56,355 nt of DNA from Actinomycetota bacterium (GTDB lineage Bacteria > Actinomycetota > Thermoleophilia > Gaiellales > Gaiellaceae), in NCBI GenBank assembly GCA_005883355.1, contig VAXG01000103.1, forward strand, positions 1 through 56,355, in the 5' to 3' direction. The notes beneath the pieces were generated by a model. The model saw only the letters and a list, made by a program, of their open reading frames with translations. It ran no database searches and was not told the DNA's origin. Of the stretch, positions 22,846 through 33,434 are shown one piece after another. Position 1 is the stretch's first letter. Each line of letters begins with the position of its first letter. Both the position numbers and the translations under genes were made by a program.

Positions 22846-24651
22846 CTAGGCCACGTCAGCAGCCCAATCGCCGTAGAGCGAGGTGTAGAGACCGCGCTGT
22901 GCCAGCAGCTCGTCGTGCGTTCCCTGCTCGACGATCCGGCCGTGTTCGAGCACGACGATCAGATCCGCGTCGCGAATCGTGGACAACCGATGGGCGATGA
23001 TGAAGGCCGTTCGTCCGGAGAGCAGGAGCCTCAGCGCCCGCTCGATCTTGCGCTCGGTGCCGATGTCGACCGAGGAGGTGGCCTCGTCGAGGATCAGGAT
23101 CCTGGGATCGGCGAGAAGCGCACGTGCCAGCGCGACGAGCTGCCGCTGGCCGAGCGAGAGGCGCGAGCCGCGTTCGTGGAGCTGTGTTTCGTAGCCGTCC
23201 TCGAGGCGCAGGATGAAATCGTGCGCGCCAACGGTCTGCGCGGCCTGCACCACCTCTTCGCGCGTGGCATCGGGGCGCCCGAAGGCGATGTTCTCCGTGA
23301 CGTTGCCGGCGAAGAGGAAACCTTCCTGCGGGACGATGCCGAGCTGCTGGCGTAGCGACGCCTGAGTCACGTCGCGCAGGTCGTGGCCGTCGATCGTTAT
23401 GCGGCCGTCGCGCGGGTCGTAGAACCGGGCGAGCAACTTGGCGATCGTGGACTTGCCGGCGCCCGTATGCCCGACGAGTGCGACGGTCGTTCCGGCAGGG
23501 ACGTCCAGATCGAGCTCGTGCAACACATCCGGCCCCTTGCCGTAGCCGAAGCGAACCCGATCGAAGGCAACGCGGCCCTCGACGTGGGGCAGGGCCTCCG
23601 CGCCCGGCCGGTCGAGAACCTCTGGTTCCTCTTCCATGACGTCCATGATCTTGTCGAGCGCCGCGGTCGCCGAGAGGAACGTGTTGTACAGCTGCGACAG
23701 TTGCTGGACTGGGTCGAAGAAGTTCTGCACGTAGAGCATGAAGGCGAACAGCGTTCCGAGCGTGACGTCCCCGTTGAAGTACAGATGGCCGCCGTAGCCG
23801 AGCACGACCGCGAGAGCGATCGACGACAGCAGGTCGACGAACGGGAAGTAGAGGGCGTTCAGGACGACCGTCTCCATGTTCGAGTCGCGGTAGCGCTCGG
23901 TGACGGCCTTGAAGTTCCGCGTGTTCGCGCTCTCGCGCGTGAACGCCTGCACGACGCGCATACCCGCGATGTCCTCCGCGAGAGTCGCGGTCACCAGGCC
24001 CAATCGCTCGCGGACTGCGCGGTACGCTCGGGTCGAGCGGGCGCGGAAAATCACGGTTGCGATGCCCATGAGTGGGATGACCGCCAGCGTGGCGAGGGCA
24101 AGCCGCCAGTCGAGGACGAAGAGAAGGATCGCCGTCCCGATGAGCGTGAGGCTGTTCTGCACGAGGCTGGTGACGCCGTCCGTCACCAACTGGTCGATCG
24201 CCTCGACGTCGTTCGTCAGGCGGCTGATGATCACGCCGGCGCGGGTGCGCTCGTAGAACCCAAGGGAGAGCCGCTGGAGATGCCGGAACAGGACGATGCG
24301 CAGGTCCGCCAGGATGCGCTCGCCGACCCACCCCGTGAGATACGTCTGCACGTAGCTCATCGCCCAGTTGAGCAGACCGGCCACGACGAACGCCCCGACG
24401 ATCCACCAGAGCTTGCCGAGATCGTGTCTGCGGATGCCGTCGTCGACCGCGTACTTCGCAAGGAAGGGAGGGGCGAGCGCCGTTGCGGTCGCTGCGAGCA
24501 GCGAGACGACGGAGAACGTGGTCCGCACCTTGTAGGGCTTGGCCAGCCGGGCGAGCTCGGCGATGCGTCGGCGCGTGCGCCGCCAGGACCAGTCGTCGAC
24601 CTCGACCTTCTTGATCGAGCTCAGGTGTGTGCCCGGCTGCCACACCCTCAT
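22846..24651 (-). CDS. ABC exporter half-transporter with consensus ATP site (partner 2)
   Basis: 601 aa, a type-1 exporter: six-TM domain (about 40-330) then NBD. Walker A is VGHTGAGKST, the signature is the non-canonical LSLGQRQ, and Walker B LILDEATSSVD keeps the catalytic Glu. Together with the preceding gene it makes a heterodimeric exporter of the BmrCD/TM287-288 type, where this subunit supplies the intact Walker B and the odd signature. The long basic N-terminus (WSWRRTRRRIAEL) precedes TM1. Substrate unknown (multidrug or lipid-like). Confidence 0.93.
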   Translation of the reverse strand: MRVWQPGTHLSSIKKVEVDDWSWRRTRRRIAELARLAKPYKVRTTFSVVSLLAATATALAPPFLAKYAVDDGIRRHDLGKLWWIVGAFVVAGLLNWAMSYVQTYLTGWVGERILADLRIVLFRHLQRLSLGFYERTRAGVIISRLTNDVEAIDQLVTDGVTSLVQNSLTLIGTAILLFVLDWRLALATLAVIPLMGIATVIFRARSTRAYRAVRERLGLVTATLAEDIAGMRVVQAFTRESANTRNFKAVTERYRDSNMETVVLNALYFPFVDLLSSIALAVVLGYGGHLYFNGDVTLGTLFAFMLYVQNFFDPVQQLSQLYNTFLSATAALDKIMDVMEEEPEVLDRPGAEALPHVEGRVAFDRVRFGYGKGPDVLHELDLDVPAGTTVALVGHTGAGKSTIAKLLARFYDPRDGRITIDGHDLRDVTQASLRQQLGIVPQEGFLFAGNVTENIAFGRPDATREEVVQAAQTVGAHDFILRLEDGYETQLHERGSRLSLGQRQLVALARALLADPRILILDEATSSVDIGTERKIERALRLLLSGRTAFIIAHRLSTIRDADLIVVLEHGRIVEQGTHDELLAQRGLYTSLYGDWAADVA

Positions 24652-24655
24652 CGGC

Positions 24656-24748
24656 GGCGACTTCTTTCAAGTACACGCGCACGCGGCCCCACCCGGGAGG
24701 GGAAAGTCGCCACCCGCCACCCGGCATCGACGGTACCGAGAGGTGGCG
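24656..24748. other. Hairpin-bearing gap between the two ABC exporter genes
   Basis: GGCGACTT/AAGTCGCC (24656-24663 with 24704-24711) and CGCCACC/GGTGGCG (24715-24721 with 24742-24748) can form two successive stems in the 133-bp gap. Possible partial terminator or processing site setting the ratio of the two subunits (inferred). Confidence 0.35.
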
Positions 24749-24784
24749 CGCTCGACTGTGCCGATTGCGGGCAGAAAGAGCGCA

Positions 24785-26593
24785 TCACGACGCAGCCTCC
24801 AGAGCGTCCGTCTCGGCGCGAGCCTCCACGGCGTCCGCGAACTGACGCTCGAGCAGGCCGTGCTCGTAGATGTCGCGGTACACCTGGCTCGTCACGAGGA
24901 GCTCTTCGTGCGTCCCACGAGCCGCGATGCGTCCGTCGTCGAGCACGACGATCTCGTCCGCGAGCGCGATCGTCGAGAGCCGATGGGCGATGATCAGAGT
25001 CGTCCGGTTGCGCATCGCCTCGCGCAAGCCGATGCGGATACGTGCTTCGGTCGAGGCGTCCACCGACGCTGTCGCATCGTCGAGGATCAAGACCCGCGGA
25101 TCGACGGCGAGTGCCCGCGCAATCGCCAGGCGCTGTCGCTGCCCACCAGAGAGCGTGATCCCGCGCTCGCCGATGACCGTGTCGTAGCCGTCGGGAAGCT
25201 GCTTGACGAACTCGTGCGCCTGTGCGAGCCGTGCGAAGCGTTCCACGTCTGCTTCGTCGAGATCGGGAGCGCCGAACATGATGTTCTCGCGCACCGTGGC
25301 TGAGAACAGGAACGGATCCTGTGAGATGACACCGATCGCGTGGCGCAGTGAGTTCAACTTCACGCCCCGGACGTCTGCGCCGTCCAGCGTGACCCGGCCC
25401 GAGGTCGCGTCGTAGAACCGCGGCACGAGCGAGGTGAGCGTCGTCTTGCCCGAGCCGGTGTGACCGATCAGCGCGATCCTCTTGCCAGGCGCGACGTCGA
25501 GATCGATGTTCTCCAGCACCGGACGCCCCTCGATGTACTCGAAGCCGACGCCCTCGAAGCTCAGATGGCCGCCGCCGTTCGGCAACTCGACGGCATCGGG
25601 ACGGTCGGCGATTTCCTCGGACTCGTCCATCACCTGGAAGATGCGCTCTCCCGACGCGGTTGCTCGCTGCGCCTGGCCGATCCACATGCCGAGCGAACGC
25701 AGCGGCAGGATCAACATGCCGAGGTAGAGGTTGAAGGCGATGAAGCCGCCGACGGTCAGCCCACCATTGGCGACCATTCGCGCGCCGACCAGCAGGACGG
25801 CGGCCTGAGCGAGCAGCGGCACCCACGAGATGAAGGGGACATAGAGCGCCCGCTGCCGGTTGGCGCGCAGCGTCTGGCGGAAGACCGCCTCCGAGCGGTC
25901 GGTGAACTTCTGCTCTTCCTGGGGTTCCTGCGCGAACGACTTCACCACGTGGACGCCGACGATGTTCTCTTCGGCCACCGTGGCGACGTCTGCGAGCTTC
26001 TGCTGGACGTCTCGCAGGGTCGGGTGGGCGACGTGGCTGTAGCGGTACGCGAGCACGACGAGGACGGGCGTGATCGCGAGTGCGATCAGCGCGAGCTTCC
26101 ACTCGAAGAAGAAGAGCACGACGGTCACCGACAGAACCGTCAGGACGTTCTGGAAGAAGAAGATGAGCCCGTAGCCGAGGAAGAAGCGCACCCCCTGCAG
26201 GTCGACCGTGGCCCGAGACATCAGCTGGCCGGTCTGATGCCGGTCGTAGAAGCCGAACGAGAGGCGCACGAGATGGCGGTAGAGCCCCTGGCGCATGTCC
26301 ATCTCGACGGCGAGCGCCTGCTTTCCGGAGATCAGTCGCCGTGCGGCCATGAATGCCGCCCGCAACGCGCCGAGGCCGATGATCACCCAGACGTAGACCC
26401 AGAGCTTGCCGGCGTCGCGGGGGATGACTGCATCGTCGATCACGTGCGCCGTGACCCACACGAGCGCGATCTGCGCGACCTGCGAGGCGATTGCGAGCAG
26501 CGTCGAAACGACGAGCGAGATCTTGTAGGGGTTCAGGAAGCCGAGCAGTCGGGCGAATGTCACCCGGTACGGCGTCTCGCTCTGCTCCTTCAC
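24785..26593 (-). CDS. ABC exporter half-transporter with degenerate Walker B (partner 1)
   Basis: 602 aa: TM domain about 20-320, then NBD with Walker A IGHTGSGKTT, canonical signature LSGGQRQRLAIARAL and Walker B LILDDATASVD, where Asp replaces the catalytic Glu. Paired with the LSLGQ signature of the downstream subunit this gives one degenerate and one consensus ATP site, the classic heterodimeric exporter. GTG 26593 follows TAGATT (26605-26600) by 6 nt. First gene of the transporter unit. Confidence 0.93.
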   Translation of the reverse strand: MKEQSETPYRVTFARLLGFLNPYKISLVVSTLLAIASQVAQIALVWVTAHVIDDAVIPRDAGKLWVYVWVIIGLGALRAAFMAARRLISGKQALAVEMDMRQGLYRHLVRLSFGFYDRHQTGQLMSRATVDLQGVRFFLGYGLIFFFQNVLTVLSVTVVLFFFEWKLALIALAITPVLVVLAYRYSHVAHPTLRDVQQKLADVATVAEENIVGVHVVKSFAQEPQEEQKFTDRSEAVFRQTLRANRQRALYVPFISWVPLLAQAAVLLVGARMVANGGLTVGGFIAFNLYLGMLILPLRSLGMWIGQAQRATASGERIFQVMDESEEIADRPDAVELPNGGGHLSFEGVGFEYIEGRPVLENIDLDVAPGKRIALIGHTGSGKTTLTSLVPRFYDATSGRVTLDGADVRGVKLNSLRHAIGVISQDPFLFSATVRENIMFGAPDLDEADVERFARLAQAHEFVKQLPDGYDTVIGERGITLSGGQRQRLAIARALAVDPRVLILDDATASVDASTEARIRIGLREAMRNRTTLIIAHRLSTIALADEIVVLDDGRIAARGTHEELLVTSQVYRDIYEHGLLERQFADAVEARAETDALEAAS

Positions 26594-26599
26594 CCTTGA

Positions 26600-26605
26600 A
26601 ATCTA
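26600..26605 (-). promoter_or_regulatory. -10 element TAGATT of the ABC exporter unit
   Basis: Minus-strand TAGATT ends 6 nt before GTG 26593, between the uracil-DNA glycosylase stop and the exporter. Confidence 0.55.
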
Positions 26606-26621
26606 GCGACGGGCGTTGTCC

Positions 26622-27224
26622 TCATAGGCGAGCGAGTTCCTCACGCACGAGCGCGGCGGCTCGCGCGGTCAGCTCGCGGTTTGCCCGCGAGTTGAGCCAG
26701 CTGCTGGCCCCCGACGGATGTGGCAGCGGAACGAGCGCCGCACCCTCGAGCTCGTAGCGGCGGCCGATGCACTCGGCCAGACCCGAGATGCCGAGCAATC
26801 GGCGGATGGCCAGGCCGCCCACGGGCACGATCAGGCCCGGTCGCAGCAGCTTCAGCTCCCAGTCCATCCAGAACGAGCAGAGCTCTTGCTCGCGGGGCGT
26901 CGGCGTGCGGTCGCCGCGACCCGACGGAGCACGCCCCGGATAGCAGCGGGTCACGGAGGCGCAGTAAAACGTCTCGTAGAACTCATCCTCCTCGAGATCG
27001 AGCCACCGCCGGAGCGTCTTGCCTGCTCGTCCGCGCCAGGGCCTTCTCTCCTGCCCCTCGACGACACCGGGCGCCTGGCCGTACATGTACGCGCGCTGGC
27101 CGACGTGTTCGTTGAGCACGGGCCACGACTCGAGGTGAAAGCCCGCGTCAATGCAGGCTCGACAAAGGCGCAGGTCACGCTGCAGGGAAGCGAACGATCG
27201 GTAGGAGGAACGTCGGCGCGTCAA
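26622..27224 (-). CDS. Fe-S uracil-DNA glycosylase superfamily protein (family 4/5-like)
   Basis: 200 aa. The catalytic/uracil-pocket segment GQAPGVVEGQERRPWRGRAG matches GEAPGxxEdxxGxPFvG, and the DNA-intercalation loop equivalent is PLPHPSGASSW. Four cysteines, C21 and C24 (LCRACI), C94 (VTRC) and C116, have the spacing of the family's 4Fe-4S cluster. It should excise uracil from DNA or be a relative acting on related lesions. TTG start at 27224 overlaps the methyltransferase stop by 4 bp (TTGA). Confidence 0.85.
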   Translation of the reverse strand: MTRRRSSYRSFASLQRDLRLCRACIDAGFHLESWPVLNEHVGQRAYMYGQAPGVVEGQERRPWRGRAGKTLRRWLDLEEDEFYETFYCASVTRCYPGRAPSGRGDRTPTPREQELCSFWMDWELKLLRPGLIVPVGGLAIRRLLGISGLAECIGRRYELEGAALVPLPHPSGASSWLNSRANRELTARAAALVREELARL

Positions 27225-27805
27225 GCCTGCACGACGACGAACCAGCGGCCCTTGAACGCGATCTCTCCTCCGAGCTCAGCGGCGAGGTCAGGCCCTTCGA
27301 ACACACGCTTGTAGACGTTCCACTCCGAGCCGTCATTGAGCCGGCGCTCCTCCCAGCGTTCGAAGTCGTCGCCGTCACCTCGGATCGACGCGACCACGAC
27401 CAGTTCAGGTGCAACGCGACTTGCTTCGGCCAGAAAGCGGTTGCGCTGGTCGTCGTCGAGATGGCAGTAGAAGTAGCTCGTGAACACGCGGTCGAACGCG
27501 TCGTCCTCGAACGGCAGGGAGAGTGCGTCGCCCTGCTCGAAGCGAGCATTCGGCGCCTGGCGACGCGCGATCTCCAGCATGCGCTCGCTCGCATCGAGCC
27601 CGACAACCTCTCCCCGGAGGTGTCTCGTCAGGAAGCCCGTGCCGCAGGCGACGTCAAGCGTCCGCACGGGCGGAAGATCTCGAAGCACACCTTCGAGCCG
27701 GCGAAGCTCGGCCTCCCAGCCGGGGCGTTCGCGGTCCTCGTATAAGCCCTGGCCCAGCCACCAGTCGTCGTACTCGGGCGCGCGCCGGTCGTAGTACGCC
27801 TTCAC
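27221..27805 (-). CDS. Class I SAM-dependent methyltransferase
   Basis: 194 aa from GTG 27805 (VKAYYDRRAPEYDDWW). Motif I TLDVACGTGFLTRHL, acidic residue in EVVGLDASERM, motif GDALSLPFEDDAFDRVF, then SYFYCHLDDDQRNRFLAEASRV, the small-molecule Methyltransf_25/11 pattern. Substrate unknown. The frame also offers ATG 27838, but that would overlap the start of divergent ftcD; GTG 27805 sits 8 nt after TACTCT (27819-27814). It is coupled to the glycosylase gene. Confidence 0.88.
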   Translation of the reverse strand: MKAYYDRRAPEYDDWWLGQGLYEDRERPGWEAELRRLEGVLRDLPPVRTLDVACGTGFLTRHLRGEVVGLDASERMLEIARRQAPNARFEQGDALSLPFEDDAFDRVFTSYFYCHLDDDQRNRFLAEASRVAPELVVVASIRGDGDDFERWEERRLNDGSEWNVYKRVFEGPDLAAELGGEIAFKGRWFVVVQA

Positions 27806-27812
27806 ACCTTCG

Positions 27813-27819
27813 TAGAGTA
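27813..27819. promoter_or_regulatory. Shared bidirectional -10 (TAGAGTA), methyltransferase/ftcD
   Basis: Rightward TAGAGT (27813-27818) ends 7 nt before ftcD GTG 27826. Leftward TACTCT (27819-27814) ends 8 nt before the methyltransferase GTG 27805. Twenty base pairs separate the two start codons. Confidence 0.6.
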
Positions 27820-27825
27820 CGCGCG

Positions 27826-28716
27826 GTGGAGTTGCCACTCGAATCGGTGCCGAACTTCTCGGAAGGACGTGACGCCGGCACGATCGATGTGCTGAGGTCC
27901 GCGCTGGCTGCGCACACCGACGTGCTCGACGTTCATTCCGATGCGGATCACAATCGGTCGGTCTTCACGCTCGTCGGCGACGACACGTCCCTCGTCGAGG
28001 CCCTCCTGTCGGGAGTTGCGTGCGCCCGCGAGCGGATCGACCTGCGCAGTCACGAAGGTGCCCACCCCCGGATCGGCGCAGCAGACGTCGTTCCGATCGT
28101 CGCGCTCGATCCGAGAGACCGCGACCGTGCACGGGATTGCGCGTTGCGGCTTGCAGATCGCATCGGCGTCGAGCTCGACCTGCCTGTGTTCCTCTACGGC
28201 GAGTCAGCGCCGGGGCGAAGCCCCGCGTTCTATCGTCGGGGAGGTCCGGCGGAGCTCCAGCGCCGCATCGACGCGGACGAGCTTCGTCCGGACTACGGGC
28301 CCGCGCGACTCGACGAGCGGGCGGGCGGCGTCGTCGTCGGCGCGCGTCGCCCGTTGATCGCGTTCAACGTCAACCTCGCCACCGACGATGTCGAGGTCGC
28401 GCGGGCGATCGCCGCGGTCGTGCGTGAGAAAGGTGGCGGCTTTCCCGGTGTGCGCGCGCTCGGCCTGTTCCTGCCGAGGGCCGGACACGCCCAGGTCAGC
28501 ATGAACGTCGAGGACTACGAGGCCGCGGCTTTGCACGAGATCGTCCAGCGCGTCGAAGGGGAAGCCCGCGTGCGCGGGGTCGGAGTGGCGGGGGCGGAGC
28601 TGGTGGGGTTGATGCCTGCAGGCGCCGCCGCAGCCGCTGCGGGTGCGATGCTCCAGATCGAAGGCTTCAATGCCTCGCACGTTCTCGAGCTGCGTCTCCT
28701 CGAGTCGCGCACGTGA
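27826..28716 (+). CDS. ftcD: Glutamate formimidoyltransferase
   Basis: 296 aa, formiminotransferase domain only, no cyclodeaminase half. It opens VELPLESVPNFSEGRD, the conserved N-terminus with the folate-binding NFSEGR. HSDADHNRSVFTLVG carries the catalytic His, and SHEGAHPRIGAADVVPIV the next conserved block. It transfers the formimino group of N-formimino-glutamate to tetrahydrofolate, the last step of this hut pathway. GTG 27826 is confirmed by conservation. Leads the histidine-degradation cluster, 34 nt before hutH. Confidence 0.93.
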   Translation: MELPLESVPNFSEGRDAGTIDVLRSALAAHTDVLDVHSDADHNRSVFTLVGDDTSLVEALLSGVACARERIDLRSHEGAHPRIGAADVVPIVALDPRDRDRARDCALRLADRIGVELDLPVFLYGESAPGRSPAFYRRGGPAELQRRIDADELRPDYGPARLDERAGGVVVGARRPLIAFNVNLATDDVEVARAIAAVVREKGGGFPGVRALGLFLPRAGHAQVSMNVEDYEAAALHEIVQRVEGEARVRGVGVAGAELVGLMPAGAAAAAAGAMLQIEGFNASHVLELRLLESRT

Positions 28717-28741
28717 GAGTCTCCGCAGCCGGAGCTAGACT
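28713..28741 (+). promoter_or_regulatory. Promoter of hutH (GTGAGA -17 bp- TAGACT)
   Basis: GTGAGA (28713-28718) lies on the ftcD stop codon; after a 17-bp spacer, TAGACT (28736-28741) ends 9 nt before ATG 28751. hutH therefore may be transcribed separately from ftcD. Confidence 0.5.
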
Positions 28742-28750
28742 GGCCGCGCG

Positions 28751-30295
28751 ATGGCTCAGGCGACCGCGATCCGCCTGACCGGAGAGGATCTCCGGATCGA
28801 CGACGTCTGGGCGGTCGCCTTCGGCGCTGCCGACGCCGCCTTGTCGGAAGATGCTCGCACCAAGATGCGCGCCGCCCGCCAGCTCGTGGAACGAGCGGCG
28901 CACGGGACACGCGAGCACACCTACGGGATCAACACCGGCTTCGGTCGTTTCGTCTCGAAGTCGATCCCCGAGGAGCAGACGGAGGAGTTGCAGTTGCGTC
29001 TGCTGCGAAGCCATGCCTGCGGAGTGGGGGAGCCGTATCCGGACGAGATCGTTCGCGCGGCGATGCTGCTGCGTGCGAATGCTCTGGCGAAGGGCAATTC
29101 GGGCGCGCGGGTCGAGACGGTCGAGCTGCTGCTCGAATGCCTGCGCCGCGGCGTGCTGCCTTACGTCCCGAGCCGCGGTTCAGTCGGTGCGAGCGGGGAC
29201 CTCGCGCCGCTCGCGCATCTTGCGCTGCCACTGGTCGGCGAAGGCGATGCCTGGCACGACGGCGACTTGCTCCCAGGAGCGGATGCCCTTTCGGCGGCAG
29301 GTCTCGAACCGACGCGGCTCGCGGCGAAGGAAGGACTTTCGCTCGTCAACGGCACGCAGTTCATGGCGGCGTTCGGGGCACTCGGCGTAGTGCGAGCTCG
29401 TCGGCTCGCCAAGACCTCCGACCTCGCCTGTGCGCTGTCACTGGAGGCGCTGCAGGGATCGCGCACGAGCTTCATCCCGCAGATCCACCGCCTGCGACCA
29501 CTGCGTGGACAGCGCGACTCTGCCGCGAACGTCTTTCGCCTGCTCGAGGGATCGGCGATCAACGAGGCACACAGGTGGTGCGACAAGGTGCAGGACGCCT
29601 ACTCGTTGCGCTGCGCGCCCCAGGTGCACGGTGCCTCGCGCGATCTGCTCGACTACGTCGAAGGCACGGTAGAGGTCGAGCTGAATTCGGCGACCGACAA
29701 TCCACTCGTGCTCGTCGAAGACGAGCTCCTCGTTTCGAACGGCAACTTCCACGGGCAGCCGCTCGCCTTCGGGCTCGACGCTATCGCGATGGCGTGCTCC
29801 GAGCTCGCGAACATCTCCGAGCGCCGGGTCGAGCGTCTCGTCAATCCGAACCTCTCCGACGGACTGCCCGCGTTCCTCACGCTGGACGGCGGGCTGAACT
29901 CGGGCTTCATGATCCCGCAATACGTCGCCGCGTCGCTTGTGAGCGAGAACAAATCGCTGTGTCATCCGGCGAGCGTGGACTCGATCCCGACGAGTGCGGG
30001 CCAGGAGGATCACGTCTCGATGGGGAATGCCGCGGGACTGAAGGCATGGCAGGTCGTCGCGAACTCCGAACGCACGCTCGCGATCGAGTTGCTCGCGGGC
30101 GCTCAGGCGGTCGAGTTCCTGGCACCGCTCGAGCCTGGCCACGGAGTGCGCGCAACGCATGCCTTCGTCCGCTCGCTCTCGCCGCGCCTCGGCGACGACC
30201 GTTCGCTGTCGCGGGACATCGAACTGGTTGCGGGTGGGATTCGCGACGGGTCGCTGGTTGCCGCGGTGGAGGCAGAGGTCGGAGAGCTCGCATGA
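28751..30295 (+). CDS. hutH: Histidine ammonia-lyase
   Basis: 514 aa, converts histidine to urocanate and ammonia. The MIO cofactor triad Ala147-Ser148-Gly149 is in SVGASGDLAPL; YGINTGFGRF (58-67) is the N-terminal active-site loop, and SATDNPLV plus NFHGQPLA are the usual inner-loop motifs. Full length, soluble homotetramer in the family. It is followed by a 187-bp hairpin-rich gap before hutU, unusual in an otherwise tight operon. Confidence 0.97.
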   Translation: MAQATAIRLTGEDLRIDDVWAVAFGAADAALSEDARTKMRAARQLVERAAHGTREHTYGINTGFGRFVSKSIPEEQTEELQLRLLRSHACGVGEPYPDEIVRAAMLLRANALAKGNSGARVETVELLLECLRRGVLPYVPSRGSVGASGDLAPLAHLALPLVGEGDAWHDGDLLPGADALSAAGLEPTRLAAKEGLSLVNGTQFMAAFGALGVVRARRLAKTSDLACALSLEALQGSRTSFIPQIHRLRPLRGQRDSAANVFRLLEGSAINEAHRWCDKVQDAYSLRCAPQVHGASRDLLDYVEGTVEVELNSATDNPLVLVEDELLVSNGNFHGQPLAFGLDAIAMACSELANISERRVERLVNPNLSDGLPAFLTLDGGLNSGFMIPQYVAASLVSENKSLCHPASVDSIPTSAGQEDHVSMGNAAGLKAWQVVANSERTLAIELLAGAQAVEFLAPLEPGHGVRATHAFVRSLSPRLGDDRSLSRDIELVAGGIRDGSLVAAVEAEVGELA

Positions 30296-30320
30296 GCGTC
30301 CCTCGCCTTCGGCTCGCTCC

Positions 30321-30347
30321 CGCGGGGGAAACCATGTTTCCCCCACG
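30321..30347 (+). terminator. Perfect 9-bp hairpin after hutH
   Basis: GGGGGAAAC-CAT-GTTTCCCCC (30324-30344), with flanking CG/CG pairs after a mismatch. It starts 25 nt after the hutH stop; no T-tract, so terminator function is uncertain. Confidence 0.5.
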
Positions 30348-30349
30348 CG

Positions 30350-30425
30350 CCCCCTTCTTTAGACGTCGCCTCAGGGGCGGCGGCGATGCGACCGCCGCCG
30401 CCACCCCTAAGGAGAAAGAAGGGGG
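30350..30425. other. Nested hairpin between hutH and hutU
   Basis: CCCCCTTCTTT/AAAGAAGGGGG (11 bp perfect, 30350-30360 with 30415-30425) encloses a second stem GGGG(C)GGCGGCG/CGCCGCC(A)CCCC (about 30374-30407). At 76 nt its size and design resemble the 20919-20995 element, but the stem sequences are unrelated. Confidence 0.45.
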
Positions 30426-30458
30426 ACACCTCCCGGTTTCCCCTTACGCCCCTTCCAC

Positions 30459-30482
30459 CGCTCATAGGCCAGAGGTCGGCCT

Positions 30483-30489
<7 letters not shown>
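30459..30489 (+). promoter_or_regulatory. 12-bp hairpin sequestering the hutU start codon
   Basis: CGCTCATAGGCC (30459-30470) pairs perfectly with GGCCTATGAGCG (30478-30489), loop of 7 nt. The hutU ATG at 30483-30485 lies inside the right arm, so initiation should be blocked when the stem forms. Confidence 0.55.
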
Positions 30490-32191
<1,702 letters not shown>

Positions 32192-32195
<4 letters not shown>

Positions 32196-33427
32196 GCTCC
32201 ACGGGCGGCGAGCGCCGCCTCCTCGTCCGCGACCTCGCGCAGGTTGCGAGTCCCGCAGGCACTGCGGCGCCGTTGCGCGGCGGCGCGCTCGGCGAGGTGG
32301 ACGTGGTCGAGGATGCGTACGTCCTCTCTGCGGGTGAGTCGATCGAGGCTGTCGGGCGTATGCGTGACCTGCCTCCCCTCGCTGGAGAGATCGAGGAGAT
32401 CGACGGCCGTGGTCTCTGCGCGATCCCGGGGCTCGTCGATTGCCACACGCATGCGTGCTTCGCGGGTGACCGGGTCGAGGAGTTCGCACAGCGCGCGGCC
32501 GGCGCGTCGTACGAGGAGCTCCACGCTGCCGGCGGTGGGATCATGTCGACCGTTCGCGCAACGCGTGCGGCAGGAGAGCACGCGCTCGCCGACGCGGTGC
32601 GCAAGCACCGCAGGTGGATGTTGCGCGCCGGCACGACGACCTTCGAATCGAAGTCGGGCTACGGACTCGATCGCGAGACGGAGCTCGCGTCGCTGCGCGC
32701 CGTCAGGGCCGCAGGGGGTGTGCCCACGTGGCTCGGAGCCCACGCAGTGCCACCGGAATTCGAGGACGCGGACGCATACCTCGACTTCGCCCTCGCAGAG
32801 GTGCTCCCCGCCGCGGCGCAGATCGCGGAAGCCGCGGATGTCTTCCTCGAGCGGGGCGCATTCGACGCCACTCAGGCTCGGCGCTATCTCAGCGCTTGTG
32901 CCGCTGCCGGCCTCGCAGTTCGGCTCCACGGAGATCAGTTCACGGAGCAAGGCGCAGTGCCAATCGCGATCGAGCTGGGGGCGCGGTCGATCGACCATCT
33001 CGAAGCGACGGGTGACGAAGGGGTGGCTGCGCTCGGCAAGAGTGAGGTCGCCGCCGTCCTTCTTCCCGCGAGCGCACTCTTCCTCGCGCGGCCGATGCCG
33101 CCCGCACGTGCGCTCGTCGATGCGGGCGCGGTCGTGGTGCTCGCGACCGACTTCAACCCGGGCAGCGCCTTCTGCGAGAGCCTCCCGATCGTCTGCTCTC
33201 TCGCGTCCACCCAACTCGAGCTGACCCCTGCGGAGGCCCTGTCCGCGTGCACCGTGAATGCGGCCCACGTCCTCGGACGTTCGGACCGGCTGGGGCGGCT
33301 GGCGCCTGGATACGACGCCGACCTCGTCCTCATCGAGGCGCCGGACTGGCGGTATCTCGCGTACCACCTCGGAGCGAGCCTCGTCGCCGAGATCGTGCTC
33401 CAGGGAGCACGCGCGGAGTTAGGCTAG
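32192..33427 (+). CDS. hutI: Imidazolonepropionase
   Basis: 411 aa, amidohydrolase-fold enzyme hydrolysing imidazolone-5-propionate to N-formimino-L-glutamate. Metal motif [13 protein letters not shown], then FESKSGYGL, the [12 protein letters not shown] and [12 protein letters not shown] segments and [11 protein letters not shown]sp match HutI. C-terminal [22 protein letters not shown] is the returning composite domain. Four-bp overlap with hutU; with ftcD, hutH and hutU the route from His to Glu is complete. Confidence 0.96.
33420..33425 (+). promoter_or_regulatory. -10 element TAGGCT at the hutI 3' end
   Basis: It ends 9 nt before ATG 33435; it overlaps the last hutI codons and the TAG stop at 33425-33427. 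Confidence 0.4.
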
Positions 33428-33434
33428 GACGAGC

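Noticed and set aside
22856..26459. Long open frames opposite or out of frame to the ABC exporter genes
   Set aside because: Their translations are Arg/Pro/Ala-rich shadows caused by high GC; the ABC motifs lie in the chosen frames.
27806..27838. Methyltransferase start at ATG 27838
   Set aside because: It would overlap the ftcD start and remove the shared -10; GTG 27805 fits the promoter spacing and starts at the conserved part.
20919..30425. Nested hairpins at 20919, 30350 and 40057 as copies of one MITE
   Set aside because: Stem sequences are unrelated beyond a short ACCCCTAA-like run in two of them, and no target-site duplications were noticed; similar shape is not enough.
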